Shown in pieces: positions 16,506 to 23,486 of a DNA stretch of 64,000 nt (position 1 is its first letter; every line of letters starts with the position of its first letter). Made by a program: the position numbers and the translations under genes. The notes under the pieces were generated by a model. That model saw only the letters and a program-made list of their open reading frames with translations. It was not told the DNA's origin and did not search any database. Source of the stretch: SW10 sp965657795 (GTDB taxonomy: Bacteria > Verrucomicrobiota > Verrucomicrobiia > Verrucomicrobiales > Akkermansiaceae); contig CBFHQJ010000002.1 in NCBI GenBank assembly GCA_965657795.1, forward strand, positions 62,001 through 126,000, read 5' to 3'.

Positions 16506-17025
16506 AGACAGGAAAAGAAAAGGCCTTGAGGCGTTTGTCTTCACCTTCTTGATGACTGTGCCGGTGCCCGGTAAAAAGAAGGGCTTTGAGATCTTGGAAT
16601 TGCGAAGGTTTATGCCATTGTGTGAGAAGCATGTTTACACACATGTTATGATGCTTCCATTTCCCAGGCCTAATGTCGAGCCTGACCCGCTGACACCACT
16701 CAAGGAAATCATGCTCGAAGCCGAAAAGCATCCCTCATTGGTGGTTTGCGATAGTTCGAGGGCTGCCGAAGCACTTCCACAAGAGATTCCTTTTTGGGAG
16801 AAATCCCTCTTTCACAAACATGATGATGAATTTCTGCGTTGTCTCACTTGGAGAGCGATGATGTCCGGAAAGCCCGCTGTCTTATCAGCGAAAGGGGAAG
16901 GTGTTTACGATCCGCGGAGCAAACATCCGGCGAGGACTCGGGAACTTTTTGGGTTATCCAACTTCTTGACCTTAAAGCAGTTTTATCAGACTGCGAAATT
17001 GGTTCATTCCCATGTCCCAAAATAG
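16477..17025 (+). CDS. Hypothetical protein
   Basis: A frame of up to 182 residues that I do not recognise. The first about 50 residues look non-coding (very basic, overlapping the SHD1 gene), and the likely start is ATG 16609 or the Met-Met pair near 16648 (MMLPFPRPNVEPDPLTP). The body has SLVVCDSSRAAEALPQE and FLTLKQFYQTAKLVHS. No signal peptide or membrane segment follows from the later starts. Open frame length and lack of a competing frame are the only support for it being a gene. Confidence 0.45.
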   Translation: MERRLKRGNEDRKRKGLEAFVFTFLMTVPVPGKKKGFEILELRRFMPLCEKHVYTHVMMLPFPRPNVEPDPLTPLKEIMLEAEKHPSLVVCDSSRAAEALPQEIPFWEKSLFHKHDDEFLRCLTWRAMMSGKPAVLSAKGEGVYDPRSKHPARTRELFGLSNFLTLKQFYQTAKLVHSHVPK

Positions 17026-17090
17026 CGGGATCCTTTTGAAAAGGTTTTACATTGATGAGGAGTTCGAGGGAGTTAGGTTGTGGGATCAAA

Positions 17091-17990
17091 ATGATAAAGT
17101 ATCTTATCTTGCTTCCAGTTGTGATGGTTCTTGCTCACTGCACCGCGGATCCACCGCCGACCCAGTCGCCCAATGCACTTAGCAGGGCTGCGGTGACTCC
17201 AAGTCGGAGTGGGGGGCTCCAACATATCATAAATGTGTCGGCCTATGATCCGAAGGAGAAATCGCGCTCGGGTCGGAGTTATTCGGAGAACAATGTGACT
17301 GCGCTTCGGGCCAATGGTGCGAAGGGGCTCATCGCCCGAGCCGGCAAAGGTGGTAATCTTGATGAGAAATGTGGGGCATTCATTCGTTCGGCTGATCGAG
17401 CGGGTTTGTTGGCTGGAGTTTACTACCGGGTGCAGAAGCACATGAGTGAGCGGCGCCAAGCTGATCAATTTGTGGATCGGGTCAGGTCGCTCAATCGCGG
17501 ACGTCCTGCCGGGGCGGCCCCGCTGTTGTTGTGTGGTGACTACGATGGCGACCTTTCGGTTTCGGCGATCCTGGCCTTTCAGGATCGGGTCGAGCAGCGG
17601 ACCGGGGTGGTTCCGGTGGCCTATCTTGAGAACAGTCAGGATTTGAAAATCAAGATGCGGGCGGCAGACCGCGGCACCAAGGCGCGACTGCGTCGGGCTC
17701 CCTATTGGGTGGCATTGTATTCACATGAGAGTGGAAAAACCGCGATGTTCTCTCCTCCCGGAACTCCTGAAGCTCTTGCTGATCAATATGGTGTTTGGTC
17801 GACCTGGACGATGTGGCAATACGGTGGGGTGAGCTGGGAAAATCGGCGTTCAAATGCCAAGGTTTATCGTCACGGACGCTATCGTTTTCCCAAGTATTTC
17901 GGAAGCATGGACCGGGTGCTGGAGCGCAATGTTTTCAAAGGATCCTACGGAAATTTGAGGGCCTTTTGGAACCGACATGGATTACAATAG
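17091..17990 (+). CDS. Lipoprotein with GH25 (lysozyme)-like domain
   Basis: A 299-residue protein. Start taken at ATG 17091 because it gives a lipoprotein signal with lipobox LAHC (MIKYLILLPVVMVLAHC); the upstream ATG at 17052 would spoil it. Residues about 45-260 resemble the GH25 muramidase barrel: HIINVSAYDP, GLIARAGKGG, AGLLAGVYYRV, PLLLCGDYDGD, VVPVAYLENS and WTMWQYGGVSW. The catalytic Asp-x-Glu of classical GH25 appears here as Asp-x-Asp (GDYDGD), so activity is uncertain. Probable outer-membrane anchored cell-wall protein. Confidence 0.7.
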   Translation: MIKYLILLPVVMVLAHCTADPPPTQSPNALSRAAVTPSRSGGLQHIINVSAYDPKEKSRSGRSYSENNVTALRANGAKGLIARAGKGGNLDEKCGAFIRSADRAGLLAGVYYRVQKHMSERRQADQFVDRVRSLNRGRPAGAAPLLLCGDYDGDLSVSAILAFQDRVEQRTGVVPVAYLENSQDLKIKMRAADRGTKARLRRAPYWVALYSHESGKTAMFSPPGTPEALADQYGVWSTWTMWQYGGVSWENRRSNAKVYRHGRYRFPKYFGSMDRVLERNVFKGSYGNLRAFWNRHGLQ

Positions 17991-18025
17991 GATAGGCCGG
18001 GTGGCCAAAGAGGGTGGCTGCGACA

Positions 18026-18370
18026 TTACCAATGCATCGCGGCAAACATCAGAATTCCTGGCATCAGGCCGATAATCAATACGGCGATCGTTATTCCCAG
18101 GCATGCCACACTGAGCGCTTTTTCGGTAAGAGGTATTTTGAGATGCTCTTGGTTGTAGCTCCAAACGACTCCGAACCAAATGACGATCGGAATTAGAAAT
18201 AAAGCTCCGTAGCTTGAAAACCACCGGGCCCACAAGACTGCCATGGGTGGCATGCCGAAGTCAGAGGAATCATAGGAGTTCCAGAACTTGACTCCCGCAG
18301 ATGCCAGGAGAACTCCGAAAATAATCGCAGCGACCTGAAATAGAGTTGTGAACGTGAGCAATCGATTCAT
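18026..18370 (-). CDS. Small three-pass membrane protein
   Basis: A 114-residue hydrophobic protein with segments at about 7-27, 55-73 and 86-108. No family recognised. Charged residues are few (WSYNQEHLKIPLTEK between helices 2 and 3). It converges with the GH25-like gene across a 35-base gap and is followed on its own strand by nothing nearby. Real coding is supported by the clean alternation of helices and loops. Confidence 0.65.
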   Translation of the reverse strand: MNRLLTFTTLFQVAAIIFGVLLASAGVKFWNSYDSSDFGMPPMAVLWARWFSSYGALFLIPIVIWFGVVWSYNQEHLKIPLTEKALSVACLGITIAVLIIGLMPGILMFAAMHW

Positions 18371-18451
18371 CGGGTCCCAGTGTAGGAAAGATTGTCATCG
18401 GAAGTCAATGAGGCCTCTTGTCGGTTGAGGACACGAAGAACCGGGGTGAGA

Positions 18452-19309
18452 TTAAGAAAAGAGGATTTGCCGGATAAATTTTTCGATAGATTCGCTGGGT
18501 TTTAGATTTACGGGCGCAGCGACGACAAGCTCTCGCACGAGTGGCCGGGGAAGAGCAATTTTTTGGATGAGCTTTTTTCGGGCGAAGTTACTCAGTGCTC
18601 GTCGAGGGACAAAGGCATGTCCGTGTCCGAGGGCCACGAGCTGAATGATGAGGTCGAAGTTGTCGATCTCCATCGATACCTGGAGGTTTGGAAAACTTTT
18701 GTCGATCAGTGCCCGGGCCGGGGTATCTGGTGGCGGTAAAATCCAGGCAGTTGCACCTGTATCCTCAACACTCGAAGGGGGAATTTGATCTGCAGGGGCG
18801 ATCAGAATGAATGGGTCCGCCATACGGTGTTAGATTGTGAATTCGTTGCTATGGGTTTCCGCCTTGGCGAAGATACCGAGATCGTAGCGGGCTTCATGTA
18901 GGCCATCCAAAAGAGAAAGGGTGGTCTCCTGTGAGACTACGATTTTAGCGTCGCTCGCGGTTAGCTGGAAGATTCCTGGAATATGTGCAAGGGAGATTTC
19001 ATTTGAGATGGCGATCTTGATTGTCGGTTTTGCATTCAGGCATTCCTCTTCGATTCGTCGCAAGGCTCCTTGCAAAAGATTCGGGATTGCAGCTGTTTCC
19101 CGGAGCAGGATCGCTCCGGCCTCCGTGATGGTGACTCGCCGGGTCGTTCGTTCAAATAGCTTTACCCCGAGTCTCGCCTCGGCATTGGAGATTTGTCGAC
19201 TGAGAGCGCTTTGAGAGATCCCGGCTTCTCTGGCAGCTTGTTAAAAGCTTCGGAAATCCGCGACGATACGAATGAGATACAGGCTGCTCAGGTCGAGGGG
19301 GTGATTCAT
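18452..19309 (-). pseudogene. LysR-family transcriptional regulator, two in-frame nonsense codons
   Basis: Reading from ATG 19309 gives a full-length LysR protein (about 285 codons) in one frame, interrupted by TAA at 19241-19243 and TAA at 18830-18832. The first stop falls inside the winged helix-turn-helix: ...RIVADFRSF, stop, QAAREAGISQSALSRQI. The second falls in the effector domain: ...THSNEFTI, stop, HRMADPFILIAP. No frameshift is needed. Single-base changes (for example TCA and GAA to TAA) explain both. The regulator would have been divergent from the ferredoxin gene at 19403. Inference: inactivated regulator; sequencing errors at both sites are less likely but possible. Confidence 0.8.
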
Positions 19310-19323
19310 GCTAATGGCGCATC

Positions 19324-19348
19324 AATAAATGAAAACTATGCACTTATT
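19324..19348. promoter_or_regulatory. Inverted repeat between LysR remnant and ferredoxin, possible operator
   Basis: AATAAATG and CACTTATT form an imperfect dyad (7 of 8 positions) separated by 9 bases in the AT-rich gap between the divergent lysR remnant and the ferredoxin gene. LysR proteins usually bind dyads at such a place. Assignment rests on position and symmetry only. Confidence 0.3.
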
Positions 19349-19402
19349 CAAATCTAAAGATCGTGGAAGGGGCGTGCTGCCCACTAGAAGGGCTCGAGAA
19401 AA

Positions 19403-19642
19403 ATGGCAGATTCCAATGATAAGCACCCCCTAAACGTTCCCGGACGCTTTTACAACGATCTTTCCTGCATTGATTGCGGAATGTGTCCCGATATTGCTCC
19501 GGCGCTCTTCCGTCGTGACGATGACGGGGGATTCTCCTACGTTTACAAACAACCTGAAACAAGTATCGAGGAGGAGTTGGCCCGCGAGGCGATGGAGTCA
19601 TGTCCGACCGAGAGCATCGGGACGAATCATGCCTCTGAATAA
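19403..19642 (+). CDS. Single-cluster [4Fe-4S] ferredoxin
   Basis: A 79-residue ferredoxin. Cys22, Cys25 and Cys28 (SCIDCGMCPDIAP) plus Cys67 followed by Pro (ESCPTE) match the CxxCxxC...CP pattern of monocluster ferredoxins. The rest, including PALFRRDDDGGFSYVYKQP, is typical for bacterial ferredoxins of about 75-80 residues. It would pass single electrons to an unknown oxidoreductase. It is the one intact gene in a decayed stretch, lies opposite the broken lysR and is followed by a hairpin. Confidence 0.9.
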   Translation: MADSNDKHPLNVPGRFYNDLSCIDCGMCPDIAPALFRRDDDGGFSYVYKQPETSIEEELAREAMESCPTESIGTNHASE

Positions 19643-19646
19643 GAAA

Positions 19647-19672
19647 CGAGCCATTCGTTTAGGGATGGCTCG
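19647..19672. terminator. Hairpin after ferredoxin gene
   Basis: CGAGCCAT (19647-19654) pairs with ATGGCTCG (19665-19672) over 8 bp, with a 10-base loop, starting 5 bases after the ferredoxin stop. It is followed by CTTT rather than a long T-run. Plausible intrinsic terminator, possibly working in both directions for the 3' remnant on the other strand at 19694. Confidence 0.5.
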
Positions 19673-19693
19673 CTTTGGGGGATTGCGTGACTG

Positions 19694-19764
19694 CTAGGAA
19701 TTTGCTTTTTGCGTGGGGCGCTTGAGGTCGCCGTTGAAGGGATCGGAGATGGGGAGAAAGGGGG
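19694..19764 (-). pseudogene. Possible 3' remnant of a minus-strand gene
   Basis: On the minus strand the frame ending at TAG 19694-19696 reads SDPFNGDLKRPTQKANS, which looks like a natural protein C-terminus next to the hairpin at 19647-19672. Upstream it runs into the truncated peptidase gene and has no start of its own. It may be the tail of a gene whose body was lost in the same event that removed the 5' end of the peptidase. Weak evidence: only about 20 codons. Confidence 0.25.
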
Positions 19765-20811
19765 TTGATGTATGATACCCGCGGGAATGGCCTGAGCACA
19801 CCGGTCGATCACCAGACCTTGGCCTTGGAAGGTAATGCGGCGGCACAGGCGGAGTATCTTACGCACTTTCGACAGGATAATATCGTGCGGGATGCGGAGT
19901 TGATTCGTTCCCGGATGAGTCCCGGGAGACCTTGGTCAACGATCGGTCAGAGTTATGGAGGCTGGTGTACGATGACCTACCTGAGTCTTCACCCGGAAGG
20001 GTTAAAGGAGTGCTTTATCTTCGGAGGAGTTCCCGGACTCGGACGGACGGCGCGCGAGATTTACGAGGGAACCTTTCCTTTTGTGGAAGAAAGGAACCGG
20101 AAGTATTTTGAAAAGTTCCCGATGGATAAAGCCCGGCTAACCAGGCTCGCGAGGCACCTGGAGGAGAATGAGGTCTTTTTCCCAAACGGTGACCGGATCT
20201 CCCCCCGCATGGTGCAGACCCTTGGGATCAAATTAGGTTTTGCCCACACTGCGGAGGAGATTCACTTTCTTCTCGAGGAATCCTTTGTGAAGGCGGGTGG
20301 GAAGGAAATGATCAGCCAGACTTTCAAATTGGGCTTGCAGGCGACGATTCCGTTTCGAACCAATCCGATCTTTGCGATCTTACACGAGGCGATTTACGCG
20401 CAAGGAACCGCAAGTGGCTGGGCCTGTGATGCGGTTCAGCGAGAAAAATATGCCCACTTTGATGACTATGAGGATTTCTTGTTTTATGGGGAGATGATCT
20501 TTCCTTGGATGTTCGATGAAATCGCGGAGCTCAAGGGTATGAAAGAAGCCGCTGATATTCTCGCTGAAAAGTCGGATTGGCCCCCGCTTTATGATGCGGA
20601 GGTTCTTGCCCGGAATACCGTCCCGGTGGCTTGTGCCGTATATGCCGATGACATGTTTGTGAATATGAAATTCTCCCGTGAAACCGTTGATACGGTGCCG
20701 AACATGAATGCCTTTTACACCAGCGAGTATGAACACTGCGGGCTGCGGGTTGGCGGGGAGCACTTATTCTCGCGGCTGATCGATCTGGGTCGTGGAGAGG
20801 TTGAGCGTTGA
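19765..20811 (+). pseudogene. Proline iminopeptidase-type alpha/beta hydrolase, N-terminus missing
   Basis: The 348-codon frame matches proline iminopeptidase (peptidase S33) from the YDTRGNGLSTPVDH motif onward. It keeps the nucleophile elbow GQSYGG, the acid region YADD and the catalytic His in EYEHCGLR. Intact enzymes of this subtype are about 430 residues; here the first about 80, including the HGGPG oxyanion motif, are absent. Upstream codons in the same frame (RRWGERG after a stop at 19735) bear no resemblance. Without the N-terminal strands and oxyanion loop it is probably inactive. It lies 3' of the ferredoxin and shares the decayed context. Confidence 0.7.
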
Positions 20812-20974
20812 GTCGGGCTTGTGATTTTGACCATCTCCAGGCGCTTGGTGCGATTTCGGCCAAGCTGCCGACTGGTCCAGAGGAGGTCATGAACCTCTGG
20901 TTTAAGGCAGAGCAAGTCTCGAACCGACTTATTCATAAGAGGGTATGCAGGGTCATCCAGCTAGGGAAAACTTG
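20808..20974 (+). CDS. Short frame overlapping the peptidase stop, possibly a 5' gene fragment
   Basis: A TTG start overlapping the peptidase stop (TTGA at 20808-20811) opens a 55-residue frame beginning MSRACDFDHLQALGAISAKL and ending near RVIQLGKT. The composition is protein-like and the overlap is the kind seen in operons, but the frame stops at 20974, about 190 bases before the IS element. It may be the 5' end of a gene broken when the island decayed. I do not recognise the family. Confidence 0.35.
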
Positions 20975-21161
20975 ACTGATTGGCCTCATGTTTTCGATGT
21001 GACGGCCTCCAGAAAGTGTCTAAGAATTAGGATTTCGGGTCGCAAGGTGGATTTGATTTGCGGAAATCGGCTGATAACGTCGTTTACTCTCCCTAGCTGG
21101 ATGGCCCTGCCTGTTGCCTCATTAAAGAAAGACACCATAAGGTGACTGAATGATCGCTCCA

Positions 21162-21183
21162 TTGCCTCATTCATGAGGACACC
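21162..21183 (+). repeat. IS terminal inverted repeat, transposase 3' side
   Basis: The 22-base end begins TTGCCTCA and finishes GAGGACACC. It is itself nearly palindromic in the centre (CCTCAT and ATGAGG). The transposase stop codon (21171-21173) lies inside it, so the gene runs into the repeat. Confidence 0.8.
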
Positions 21184-22445
21184 GTAGCGGCTTGGTTTTT
21201 TTGTTGATCCCTTGCTGATGAAGGGCTGCCGGAGCGTAGCGGAGGCGGACCTTCATCAGCAAGGTCGCTTTGCCACTTTTGGGCTTCCTTCAGATCCAAT
21301 TTCTCCACCAATTTCCAGATTCCTTTCAATTCTTCTTCAATCTCTTCCTTCATTTCGAAGGGGTTGCTCGTGGCGAATTGCTTCTCGATCCAGGCTCGCT
21401 GTTGCACGCTGATTTTCCCTCCCTCCAGTAATCTCTGCGCCGGGGTTCGGTTGAGCTTCGCGTGGCGGCGAATCTCTTTACTCCCTTCACGGGTTTTGCT
21501 GATTTGCTCCATGGTCACGCAGTAGAGGTTTTTAAACAGGCTCCACTTTTCGAGGAGCTTGGTGAGTGGCTTGATGACTTCTTGATGTCCGATTCGGTCG
21601 TAGCCGAGAAGTTGACGCACGTGGGTGTAGTTCTTCTGTTCAACGTGTGCCTGGTCGTTTTTTCGGTAAGGGCGGGAGCGGGTTTGTTTGATCTTTTTGT
21701 CCCGCGCCCATTGGTAAAGGTGGTGGTTTAAGAATTCTCCTCCATTGTCGCTGTCGATGCCTTTGAGGGCGAATGGTTGAGCGCGGGTGATGGCTTCCAC
21801 CCCTTGCAAAGTGGTGTGTTTACCGCGATTCCAGACCGGTCGAACTTCAGTCCAACCGCTCACGATGTCCACCGAGGTGAGCGTCCAGATAAAGTTCCCG
21901 GACATGTCGCCTCCGCAGTGCGCCACGGTGTCGATCTCGGTCCAACCGGGTTCGCTTTCGCCCCAACTTTCCGCACGAATTTCGACGAGGGCTTTGATCG
22001 CGTTTTCGCTCCGAGGCGGAAGGCGCTTGTTTGGGCCATCGACTTTGTAAGCAGCCAGCCAGCGATCAATGGTGGCGGGACTCATTTTTATAATAGATTC
22101 GCGAGTCGTTTTGTGGGCACCTTTGAGATCGTCAATCCAGAGCGGAATCATGTCGCGCATGCGTTTCCCGCAGGGTTGTTCCATGGCCTGCCAAAGGGTT
22201 TTGAGGGCTTTGCCCACCGCCGGGGTGAACTTGCGTTTTCTGCCCCGCCGACTCTTCCCTGAGGCCTTGCGTCGGCTCCCGCCAAGGACCTTGATCGCAT
22301 ACTTCCGCTCGAAACCTGTCACGGCGGTATACTCATCGAGTAATTTCCCCTTGGCCTGCCGCCCGGTCATTCGAGCGTAACGCTCTCTCAGCTTTTCGGT
22401 GTATTCATCTACGCTCTTTTTGCTCATTTCCATGGCTTGCGCCAT
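21171..22445 (-). CDS. DDE transposase with integrase (rve-type) core
   Basis: A 424-residue transposase starting at ATG 22445, directly after the inner copy of the repeat. Residues about 10-60 form a helical N-terminal DNA-binding region (RYARMTGRQAKGKLLDEYTAVTGFERKYAIKVL). The DDE core follows: first Asp in GWTEIDTVAHCGG, second Asp in GIDSDNGGEFLN, and the Glu in NDQAHVEQKNYTHVRQLLGYDR. The pattern fits the IS481/IS3-like integrase-core superfamily; I cannot name the exact IS family. A TTG at 22487 would extend the frame through the repeat but is less likely. The frame is intact, so the element may be active. Confidence 0.88.
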   Translation of the reverse strand: MAQAMEMSKKSVDEYTEKLRERYARMTGRQAKGKLLDEYTAVTGFERKYAIKVLGGSRRKASGKSRRGRKRKFTPAVGKALKTLWQAMEQPCGKRMRDMIPLWIDDLKGAHKTTRESIIKMSPATIDRWLAAYKVDGPNKRLPPRSENAIKALVEIRAESWGESEPGWTEIDTVAHCGGDMSGNFIWTLTSVDIVSGWTEVRPVWNRGKHTTLQGVEAITRAQPFALKGIDSDNGGEFLNHHLYQWARDKKIKQTRSRPYRKNDQAHVEQKNYTHVRQLLGYDRIGHQEVIKPLTKLLEKWSLFKNLYCVTMEQISKTREGSKEIRRHAKLNRTPAQRLLEGGKISVQQRAWIEKQFATSNPFEMKEEIEEELKGIWKLVEKLDLKEAQKWQSDLADEGPPPLRSGSPSSARDQQKNQAATVSS

Positions 22446-22502
22446 GGTGTCCTCTTTTATGAGGCAATGGGGACTTCTCCCGTCCAATCGTCAATCCCGT
22501 AG

Positions 22503-22524
22503 GGTGTCCTCTTTTGTGAGGCAA
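22503..22524 (-). repeat. IS terminal inverted repeat, transposase 5' side
   Basis: Matches the reverse complement of 21162-21183 except in the five central bases. A direct copy at 22446-22467 is 57 bp further in and differs from it at a single base (TTTTA instead of TTTTG in the centre). Confidence 0.8.
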
Positions 22525-22594
22525 CACGTCCGAATGACAATCCCGGAACTGATGCTTGGTGAACGGTGGCGAGGCGGGATAGAGTTGGGGCCTG

Positions 22595-23407
22595 ATGATC
22601 CGCCCAAGAAAGAAGTTTACGGTCCACGATTTGAGAAAGCTAAAGGGAAAACGTTGCCTGACTCATATTCACGTAAAATCGCCTGAAGAGGCATCCGCTG
22701 CGGAATTGGCGGGAGTGGATCTTATGAGTTGCAGTTTTGATTCGCCTGAGGCCCAGGCACGGCTTCCGATGCTAGTGGAGGCTGCTCCGAATAGTTTTCT
22801 TTCGGGAGCGACTCCACATGGTCTGGCGTCGCAGGAGGAGGCAATTCGAGTGGGTTTCCAGGCACTCGAGATGGGAGCAAGCTCGGTCTATTGCTCGGCA
22901 AGCCCATGGATTATCGAGGGAATGGCAAGGGAAGGGATCCCGGTGGTTGGTCATCTCGGACTGGTTCCCCGGCATGTCACCTGGACGAATTACCGGGCGA
23001 TCGGAAAAACAGCGGAGGAGGCAAAACTACTTTATGAAAAGATGAAGGAACTCGAAAGTGCCGGAGCCTATGCTGCGGAAATTGAATGTGTCCCGCATCA
23101 ACTGGCAAGTTGGTTATGTGGGGAAACCTCAATGCTTTTAATGTCCCTGGGCTCGGGAGCTGGCTGCGATACCCAGTTTTTATTTTCAGATGATATTCTG
23201 GGCGATTACGACGAGCGGCTTCCGAGGCATGCAAAAGCTTATCGCGATTTTTCGGAGGAATATCGACGCCTCCAGGATGAGCGTGTTACGGCCTTTAAAG
23301 AGTATATTGCTGATGTCGGTGGTGGTTCTTTTCCGCAGGAGAATCATCTGATCGAGATGGATGAGGCGGAACTCGAAGCTCTGAAAGACTCAGTCAAAAA
23401 GTTTTAG
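22595..23407 (+). CDS. PanB-like protein (ketopantoate hydroxymethyltransferase superfamily, divergent)
   Basis: A 270-residue protein of the PanB/phosphoenolpyruvate-mutase barrel family. Similarity to PanB is clear in VPVVGHLGLVPRH-type residues (GIPVVGHLGLVPRHVTW), GKTAEEAKLLYEKMKELE, the EIECVP motif with Glu164, and FSDDILGDYDERLPRHAKAYRDF. The N-terminal metal-binding motifs differ from true PanB: VGDS is replaced by SCSFDS (about 45-50) and the second Asp region by SGATPHG (70-76), while the Lys/Glu pair of KLEGG is absent (VYCSASP). The reaction is therefore unknown and panB is not assigned. ATG 22595 starts 70 bases after the IS end. Confidence 0.8.
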   Translation: MIRPRKKFTVHDLRKLKGKRCLTHIHVKSPEEASAAELAGVDLMSCSFDSPEAQARLPMLVEAAPNSFLSGATPHGLASQEEAIRVGFQALEMGASSVYCSASPWIIEGMAREGIPVVGHLGLVPRHVTWTNYRAIGKTAEEAKLLYEKMKELESAGAYAAEIECVPHQLASWLCGETSMLLMSLGSGAGCDTQFLFSDDILGDYDERLPRHAKAYRDFSEEYRRLQDERVTAFKEYIADVGGGSFPQENHLIEMDEAELEALKDSVKKF

Positions 23408-23486
23408 GTTCGGTTGTTGCCAAACGAGAGGGGGCAAGAAGCATAATGTCTGCAGGCAATCTGGAGACAGCCTCTCTGTTTAGATA

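Larger units (their letters stand above)
21162..22524 (-). mobile_element. Complete insertion sequence with 22-bp terminal inverted repeats
   Basis: The ends are 21162-21183 and 22503-22524. The right end reads GGTGTCCTC, five variable bases, TGAGGCAA; the left end is its reverse complement with the five middle bases changed. The element is 1363 bp and holds one transposase on the minus strand. A second direct copy of the right-end repeat lies inside, at 22446-22467, immediately before the transposase ATG. Flanking bases (left ...CGCTCCA, right CACGTCC...) show no clear target duplication. Insertion lies between the peptidase remnant and the PanB-like gene. Confidence 0.8.

Noticed and set aside
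20945..21145. 66-codon plus-strand frame before the IS
   Set aside because: Overlaps the end of the short frame at 20808 and has no protein-like pattern; left as non-coding remnant sequence.
22525..22594. Possible target-site duplication of the IS
   Set aside because: Flanking bases at 21155-21161 and 22525-22531 do not match each other.
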